DNA of 64,000 nucleotides, from contig NZ_CP023692.1 in the NCBI RefSeq assembly GCF_008704935.1, positions 4,617,001-4,681,000 on the forward strand, written 5' to 3'. The DNA comes from Streptomyces vinaceus (lineage in GTDB: Bacteria; Actinomycetota; Actinomycetes; Streptomycetales; Streptomycetaceae). Under the pieces are notes generated by a model. The model worked only from the letters and a program-made list of their open reading frames with translations, was not told the DNA's origin and did no database searches. Shown piece by piece: positions 59,457 to 64,000 of this stretch (position 1 is its first letter; each line of letters starts with the position of its first letter). Both the position numbers and the translations under genes were made by a program.

Positions 59457-60344
59457 GTGCGCCAGGCAACGGCTCGCACAAGGGGCCGCGCGACGGGCGG
59501 CGCGACGGGCGGCGCGACGGGCCGCGCGAAGGCCCGCAGAGCGTGGCTCTATCCGGCCGTGGCGGCCGGCGGATTCCGGCGCTACGCCACCTACGGGACG
59601 GCGACGGCGGCAGGGGTGTTCACCAACACCGTCTTCGGATTCATCCTCGCCTACACCTACGTCGCCCTGTGGGACGAACGGCCCGGCCTGGGCGGTTACG
59701 ACCAGGCCGAGGCCCTCACCTTCGTCTGGGTGAGCCAGTCGCTGCTCGCCGCCGGCGCGCTCATCGGCGGCGGCTTCCAGGAGGAGATGCAGGAGCGGAT
59801 CCGTACGGGTGACATCGCCGTCGACCTGTACCGGCCGGCCGACCTGCAGATGTGGTGGCTCGCCGCCGATATGGGGAGGGCCGGCTTCCAGCTGCTCGGG
59901 CGCGGGGCGGTTCCGCTGCTCGCGGGCGCGCTGGCCTTCCCCTTGGCGCTGCCCGCCGATCCGCTGCGCTGGCTGCTGTTCCTGGTGTCCGTGACGCTCG
60001 GACTGACCGTCAGCTTCGGGCTGCGGTACCTGCTGGGGCTGGCCGCGTTCTGGCTGATGGACGGGTCCGGGATCAACATGATGGCCGTCGTCGTGCAGAT
60101 CTTCTTCTCCGGGATGCTGCTGCCGCTGACGGTGTTCCCCGGCGGTTTCGGCGAGTTGGTCCGCGTCCTGCCGTGGGCCGCGATGCTGCAGGTGCCGCTG
60201 GACGTGCTGATGGGCAAGCACGCCGGGGCCGGGGGCGCGGTACGGGCGCTGGGCTTCCAGTCGCTGTGGGCGCTCGTACTGCTGGGCGCGGGGCGGCTGT
60301 TGCAGTCGGCCGCGACGCGGAAGGTGGTCGTCCAGGGTGGCTGA
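59457..60344 (+). CDS. ABC-2-type permease, first membrane subunit
   Basis: A 295-residue membrane protein with six hydrophobic segments of the DUF990/ABC-2 permease type. Residues 1-20 are Arg/Ala/Gly repeats (ATGGATGGATG-like, encoding RATGGATGGATGRAKA). Core sequence includes FTNTVFGFILAYTYVALWDE, then DQAEALTFVWVSQSLLAAGA, and FFSGMLLPLTVFPGGFGELV. The GTG start at 59457 follows AAGGGAGG. Its stop overlaps the next GTG by 8 bases. With the next two genes it forms a permease-permease-ATPase exporter. Confidence 0.88.
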   Translation: MRQATARTRGRATGGATGGATGRAKARRAWLYPAVAAGGFRRYATYGTATAAGVFTNTVFGFILAYTYVALWDERPGLGGYDQAEALTFVWVSQSLLAAGALIGGGFQEEMQERIRTGDIAVDLYRPADLQMWWLAADMGRAGFQLLGRGAVPLLAGALAFPLALPADPLRWLLFLVSVTLGLTVSFGLRYLLGLAAFWLMDGSGINMMAVVVQIFFSGMLLPLTVFPGGFGELVRVLPWAAMLQVPLDVLMGKHAGAGGAVRALGFQSLWALVLLGAGRLLQSAATRKVVVQGG

Positions 60345-61230
60345 GGCGGAAGCGGTGGAGGCGGTCGGGGCTGCTCGCCCTTCGGCGTGGTCCGGGGGGC
60401 CGGTGGCGGTACCGGTGCGGAACCGGGCCGTGGAAGGGGTGCGCGGCTACGGGCTGATCGTGGCGATGTGGGTCCGGTCGACGATGACGTACCGGACCTC
60501 GTTCCTCCTGTCCACCTTCGGGAACGCGGCGATCACGCTCCTCGACTTCGTCGCGATCTGGATCATGTTCTCGCACGTGGAGGCCCTCGGCGGCTTCACG
60601 CTGCCCGAGATCGCCCTCCTGTACGGGTCCTCGTCGGCCTCCCTGGGCCTGGCGGACCTGCTGCTCGGCAATACGGACCGCATCGGCGTCCGGATCCGCG
60701 ACGGCTCGCTCGACACCATGCTGGTGCGCCCGGTCCCGGTGCTCGCGCAGGTCGCCGCCGACCGCTTCGCGCTGCGCCGGGTGGGCCGGATCGGGCAGGG
60801 GCTGGCGGTCCTGGGCTGGGCGGTCTCGGAGCTGGACGTGGGGTGGACGGCGGGGAGGGTGCTGCTCCTGCCCGTGATGGTCGTGGCCGGGGCGGCGATC
60901 TTCGGGGCGGTCATGGTGGCCGGCGCGGCCTTCCAGTTCGTCGCCGGGGACGCCGCGGAGGTGCAGAACTCCTTCACGTACGGCGGGAACACGATGCTCC
61001 AGTACCCGCCGACGGTGTTCGCGAAGGACCTGCTGCGCGGGGTCACGTTCATCGTGCCGCTGGCCTTCGTGAACTGGCTGCCGGCCCTGTACGTGCTGGG
61101 GCGGCCGTATCCGCTGGAGCTGCCGGGGTGGGTGGCGTTCGTGAGCCCGCTGGTGGCGGTGTTGGTGTTCGTACCCGCGTCGCTGGCGTGGCGGGCGGGG
61201 CTGCGTTCGTACCGGAGTACGGGGAGCTGA
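60337..61230 (+). CDS. ABC-2-type permease, second membrane subunit
   Basis: A 297-residue paralogue of the preceding permease. It has about six hydrophobic segments: RTSFLLSTFGNAAITLLDFV, then LYGSSSASLGLADLLLGNTD, then LVRPVPVLAQVAADRFALRR and VTFIVPLAFVNWLPALYVLG. Overlap with gene one and a 7-base gap to the ATPase gene indicate a single operon. Pairs like this export unidentified substrates; lipids or drugs are common guesses. Confidence 0.88.
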   Translation: MAEAEAVEAVGAARPSAWSGGPVAVPVRNRAVEGVRGYGLIVAMWVRSTMTYRTSFLLSTFGNAAITLLDFVAIWIMFSHVEALGGFTLPEIALLYGSSSASLGLADLLLGNTDRIGVRIRDGSLDTMLVRPVPVLAQVAADRFALRRVGRIGQGLAVLGWAVSELDVGWTAGRVLLLPVMVVAGAAIFGAVMVAGAAFQFVAGDAAEVQNSFTYGGNTMLQYPPTVFAKDLLRGVTFIVPLAFVNWLPALYVLGRPYPLELPGWVAFVSPLVAVLVFVPASLAWRAGLRSYRSTGS

Positions 61231-61237
61231 AGGCGAT

Positions 61238-62206
61238 ATGGGAAGCGACGCGCTGATCGAGCTGGACGGGGTCGAGAAGGTCTTCGACGTACGGCGCCGG
61301 GTGAGTCTGATGCGCCGGGAGAAACGGCAGGTCAGGGCCGTGGACGGGATCAGCTTCCAGGTGGCGCGGGGCGAGGTGGTCGGCTACATCGGGCCCAACG
61401 GCGCCGGGAAGTCGACCACGATCAAGATGCTGACCGGCATCCTCACCCCGAGCGGCGGCCGGCTGCGGGTCGCGGGCATCGACCCGGCGCGGGAGCGGAT
61501 GCGGCTGGCGCACCGGATCGGGGTGGTGTTCGGGCAGCGCACCACGCTGTGGTGGGACCTTCCGCTGAAGGACTCGTACGGGCTGATGCGGCGGATGTAC
61601 CGGATCCCCGAGGCGCGGTTCAAGGCCAACCTGGAGCGGTGCGTGGACCGGCTCGACCTGGCCGAGCTGCTGGACGTACCGGTACGGCAGCTCTCGCTGG
61701 GGCAGCGGATGCGCGGGGACATCGCGGCGGCGCTGCTGCACGATCCGGACGTGCTGTACCTGGACGAGCCGACGATCGGGCTCGACGTGGTGAGCAAGGC
61801 GAAGGTACGTGCCTTCCTGCGGCAGTTGAACGCGGAACTCGGCACGACGGTGCTGCTCACGACGCACGACCTCCAGGACATCGAGCAGCTGTGCGAGCGG
61901 GTGATGGTGATCGACCACGGGCGGTTGATGTACGACGGGGCGCTGGCCGGTCTGCACGCGATGGGCGAGGGCGGCGGGGAGCGGACGCTGGTGGTGGACC
62001 TGGAGCGGGAGCTGCCGGAGATCAGCGTGGCGGGGGCGCGGGTGGTGAAGGTGGACGGGCCGCGGCAGTGGCTGGCGTTCCCGGCGGGGTCCTCGGCGGC
62101 GCCGCTGGTGGCGGAGGTGGCGTCGCGGTACCCGCTGCTGGACCTGTCGGTGCGGGAGCCGGACATCGAGGACGTGATCGCGCGGATGTACGCGGGGCAG
62201 GGATAA
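61238..62206 (+). CDS. ABC transporter ATP-binding protein
   Basis: A 322-residue ATPase. Walker A is YIGPNGAGKSTTIKMLTGIL near residue 53, the Q-loop lies in VVFGQRTTLWWDLPLKDS, the signature is LSLGQRMRGDIAAALLHDPD, Walker B is VLYLDEPTIGLDVVSK near 177, and the switch His is in LLTTHDLQDIEQLC. The group has an N-terminal lead (FDVRRRVSLMRREKRQVRAV) typical of DUF990-linked ATPases. It powers the two permeases just upstream. Confidence 0.94.
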   Translation: MGSDALIELDGVEKVFDVRRRVSLMRREKRQVRAVDGISFQVARGEVVGYIGPNGAGKSTTIKMLTGILTPSGGRLRVAGIDPARERMRLAHRIGVVFGQRTTLWWDLPLKDSYGLMRRMYRIPEARFKANLERCVDRLDLAELLDVPVRQLSLGQRMRGDIAAALLHDPDVLYLDEPTIGLDVVSKAKVRAFLRQLNAELGTTVLLTTHDLQDIEQLCERVMVIDHGRLMYDGALAGLHAMGEGGGERTLVVDLERELPEISVAGARVVKVDGPRQWLAFPAGSSAAPLVAEVASRYPLLDLSVREPDIEDVIARMYAGQG

Positions 62207-62280
62207 ATCAGGGGTGAGCGGGGGCCGTACCAGGGTTGGTCCCATACAACTCTTCCGCTCAACTACATAGGCTGGTCCCC

Positions 62281-62970
62281 ATGAATGACGAGCGGCCGGA
62301 GAAGCCGTTGCCGGAGCTGAGGGCGTCGGACGCCGACCGCGAGCGGGTGGTGGAGCGCCTGCGCGACGCCGTCGCCGAGGGCCGGATCGACATGGAGGAG
62401 TTCGAGGAGCGGCTGGAGGCCGCGTACACGTCGAAGACGTACGCGGAGCTGGAACCGCTGACCCGCGACCTGCCGGCGCCGGGCGGGCCCCCGATGCCGC
62501 TGGCGGCCGCGGCGCCGGCCCCGGTGGCGGCGGACGGTTCGTGGGCCTCGCGGATCGGGGGCGGCGGCGTACCGGCGTCGTCCTCGGCGGCGGTCGCGGT
62601 GATGTCCTCGTTCCAGCGCAAGGGCACCTGGACGGTGCCGCCCCGGCTGGACGCGGTGGCGTTCTGGGGCAGCGGCGACCTGGACCTGCGCGAGGCGAAC
62701 TTCGCGGAGCGCGAGGTGGTGATCAACTGCATCGCGATCATGGGCGGTATCCAGATCACGGTCCCGCCGGGCGTGGAGGTCGACGTACGGGGCTTCGGCT
62801 TCATGGGCGCCTTCGACCAGCGCGGCGACACCTCGGGCCCGGTGGCTCCGGGAGCCCCGAGGGTGGTGGTGACCGGCCTGGCCTTCTGGGGCGGGGTGGA
62901 GGTCAAGGTCAAACCGCCGAAGCGCCCGAAGCCCCTGGGTGGCGGCCCGAAGCTCCGCAAGGAGCTGTAG
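62281..62970 (+). CDS. DUF1707 and LiaF-like domain protein
   Basis: A 229-residue protein. The DUF1707 segment covers residues 12-62 (LRASDADRERVVERLRDAVA, then GRIDMEEFEERLEAAYTSKT). After a short Pro/Ala linker, residues 120-210 form a beta-rich domain, AFWGSGDLDLREANFAEREV, INCIAIMGGIQITVPPGVEV and DVRGFGFMGAFDQRG, like the LiaF C-terminal domain that responds to cell-wall stress in Firmicutes. No membrane helix is seen. ATG 62281 follows a short promoter-like gap after the ABC operon. Confidence 0.88.
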   Translation: MNDERPEKPLPELRASDADRERVVERLRDAVAEGRIDMEEFEERLEAAYTSKTYAELEPLTRDLPAPGGPPMPLAAAAPAPVAADGSWASRIGGGGVPASSSAAVAVMSSFQRKGTWTVPPRLDAVAFWGSGDLDLREANFAEREVVINCIAIMGGIQITVPPGVEVDVRGFGFMGAFDQRGDTSGPVAPGAPRVVVTGLAFWGGVEVKVKPPKRPKPLGGGPKLRKEL

Positions 62971-63102
62971 GCCGGGCGGACCGGTTGAGGGGCGGTCGCG
63001 GGGCGGTCGCGGGGTGGGTCCCGGCGCGCCGGGAACTCCTGGGGGGTCTCGGGAGTCGGATGCTATGCAGACAAAACCGGCGCCCGGGGGAAGGGAGGAC
63101 AC

Positions 63103-64000
63103 ATGGATCACCGCACCAAGGCCGTAGGCAACGGCGCAGGCTCACGCGCAGGCTCCGGCAGCGGCGCACGCGCGGGCAACGGCGCAGGCACCGGCTCCGG
63201 CGGGTTCGTGTTCAACGAGGCCGACGAGGAGCGCCGCCACGGCGTCCGCCGCATGAAGACCACCGCGACCGGCCTGCTGATCCTGGTCGCGCTGGTCTAC
63301 GTACTGACCACCTGGGCCGAGCACGCGGGGGCCGGTGCCTGGGCGGGGTACGTCCGGGCCGCCGCCGAGGCCGGCATGGTCGGCGCGCTCGCCGACTGGT
63401 TCGCCGTGACCGCCCTCTTCCGGCGGCCGCTCGGCCTGCCCATCCCGCACACCGCGATCATCCCGACCAAGAAGGACCAGCTCGGCGTCTCCCTCGGCGA
63501 GTTCGTCGGCGAGAACTTCCTCTCCGCGGACGTGGTCCGCGCTCGCCTCCACGCCCTCGGCATCGGCGGCCGGCTCGGATCCTGGCTGGCCGAGCCCGCG
63601 CACGCCGACCGGGTCACCGCCGAGCTGGCCACCGCGCTGCGCGGGGCGCTGACCGTACTGCGCGACTCCGATGTGCAGGCGGTCGTGGGCGAGGCCATCA
63701 CGCGGCGGGCCGAGACCGCCGAGATCGCTCCGGGGATCGGCAAGACCCTGGAGCGGGTCGTCGCGGACGGCGGGCACCGCCGCGTCGTCGACCTCGTCTG
63801 CCTCAAGGCCCACGACTGGCTGGTAACGCACGGGGAATCGGTGATGGGCGCGGTCCAGGGCGGGGCGCCCGGCTGGACCCCGCGGTTCGTGGACCGCAAG
63901 GTCGGCGAGCGCGTGTACAAGGAGCTGCTCCGCTTCCTGACGGAGATGCGGGACATGCCGGAGCACCCGGCGCGCGGCGCGGTGGACCGGTTCCTGACGG
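63103..64000 (+). CDS. DUF445 (UPF0754) membrane protein, cut by the window end
   Basis: The first 299 residues of a protein usually about 430 long. It opens with Gly/Ala/Ser-Gly repeats (VGNGAGSRAGSGSGARAG) and then a membrane helix (ATGLLILVALVYVLTTWAEH). The DUF445 core follows: EAGMVGALADWFAVTALFRR then PLGLPIPHTAIIPTKKDQLG, VSLGEFVGENFLSADVVRAR and ERVYKELLRFLTEMRDMPEH. Function is unknown. GGGAGGAC lies before ATG 63103. No in-frame stop occurs before the edge. Confidence 0.88.
   Translation, partial: MDHRTKAVGNGAGSRAGSGSGARAGNGAGTGSGGFVFNEADEERRHGVRRMKTTATGLLILVALVYVLTTWAEHAGAGAWAGYVRAAAEAGMVGALADWFAVTALFRRPLGLPIPHTAIIPTKKDQLGVSLGEFVGENFLSADVVRARLHALGIGGRLGSWLAEPAHADRVTAELATALRGALTVLRDSDVQAVVGEAITRRAETAEIAPGIGKTLERVVADGGHRRVVDLVCLKAHDWLVTHGESVMGAVQGGAPGWTPRFVDRKVGERVYKELLRFLTEMRDMPEHPARGAVDRFLT

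Noticed and set aside
59259..59457. Longer N-terminus for the first ABC permease
   Set aside because: The extra 66 residues are antisense to the start of the penicillin-binding protein gene and its promoter; GTG 59457 has a good ribosome site.

Overview
The window is high-GC DNA from a Streptomyces chromosome. Third codon positions are nearly all G or C, GTG and TTG starts are frequent, most terminators are GC hairpins, and the genes are typical of the genus: an SsgA-family sporulation protein, DasR-type operators, a mycosin-like protease, and DUF3039, DUF2017, DUF3618 and DUF1707 proteins. From memory, not checked, the gene order matches the chromosomal core around SCO2897 to SCO2950 of S. 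coelicolor. I saw no transposase, integrase, rRNA, CRISPR array or secondary-metabolite cluster. Most of the window is conserved core, with a few variable, repeat-rich or broken spots.

Layout. 0.2-5.1 kb: nucleoid protein HU, murA, a YqgE protein, a DUF3039 protein and a GH20 hexosaminidase. 5.5-10.9 kb: a three-gene molybdenum-hydroxylase operon (FAD, 2Fe-2S, Mo subunits) whose Mo subunit has lost canonical motifs and whose 2Fe-2S subunit carries about 500 extra disordered residues. 11.0-17.7 kb: a six-gene operon with WXG-type proteins, a mycosin-like subtilase, a 770-residue protein and a lipoprotein, like a type VII secretion substrate locus but without its ATPase; tRNA-Cys follows. 18.0-25.4 kb: an MFS exporter, a GC-rich repeat block, a Doc-type toxin-antitoxin pair with a repeat-expanded toxin, a helicase, an IclR regulator and an S16-type protease. 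25.4-29.3 kb: an ArsR/sORF/MFS efflux operon, and an Lrp regulator divergent from hppD (tyrosine catabolism). 29.3-39.4 kb: a TPR membrane protein, an FAD-linked oxidase carrying a palindromic repeat, an SsgA-like protein, two RDD membrane proteins and a secreted M6 metalloprotease. 39.4-42.5 kb: NAD salvage (pncA, pncB) divergent from clpS-DUF2017. 42.8-48.1 kb: an amino-acid permease and the protein-thiocarboxylate cysteine pathway (Mec, CysO, CysM) preceded by a cysteine-containing leader peptide; then DUF488 and an MBL-fold hydrolase. 48.2-53.5 kb: the N-acetylglucosamine PTS (two EIIC, one EIIB) with dre-like operators, then rph, a lipoprotein, rdgB and an odd UAG-anticodon tRNA. 53.5-64 kb: two HNH genes (one frameshifted), bcp, DUF3618, a GroES-like protein, a guanidine-III riboswitch with sugE, a class A PBP, an ABC-2 transporter, a DUF1707 protein and a cut-off DUF445 gene.

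How they work together. GlcNAc released from chitin or peptidoglycan (GH20 enzyme) can enter through NagF-NagE; MurA and the PBP build the wall. Mec, CysO and CysM form one cysteine-synthesis unit with its own candidate attenuator. PncA and PncB run consecutive steps of NAD salvage. ArsR-MFS and riboswitch-SugE are two separately switched efflux units. Names rest on motifs and context read by eye; no database search was run.
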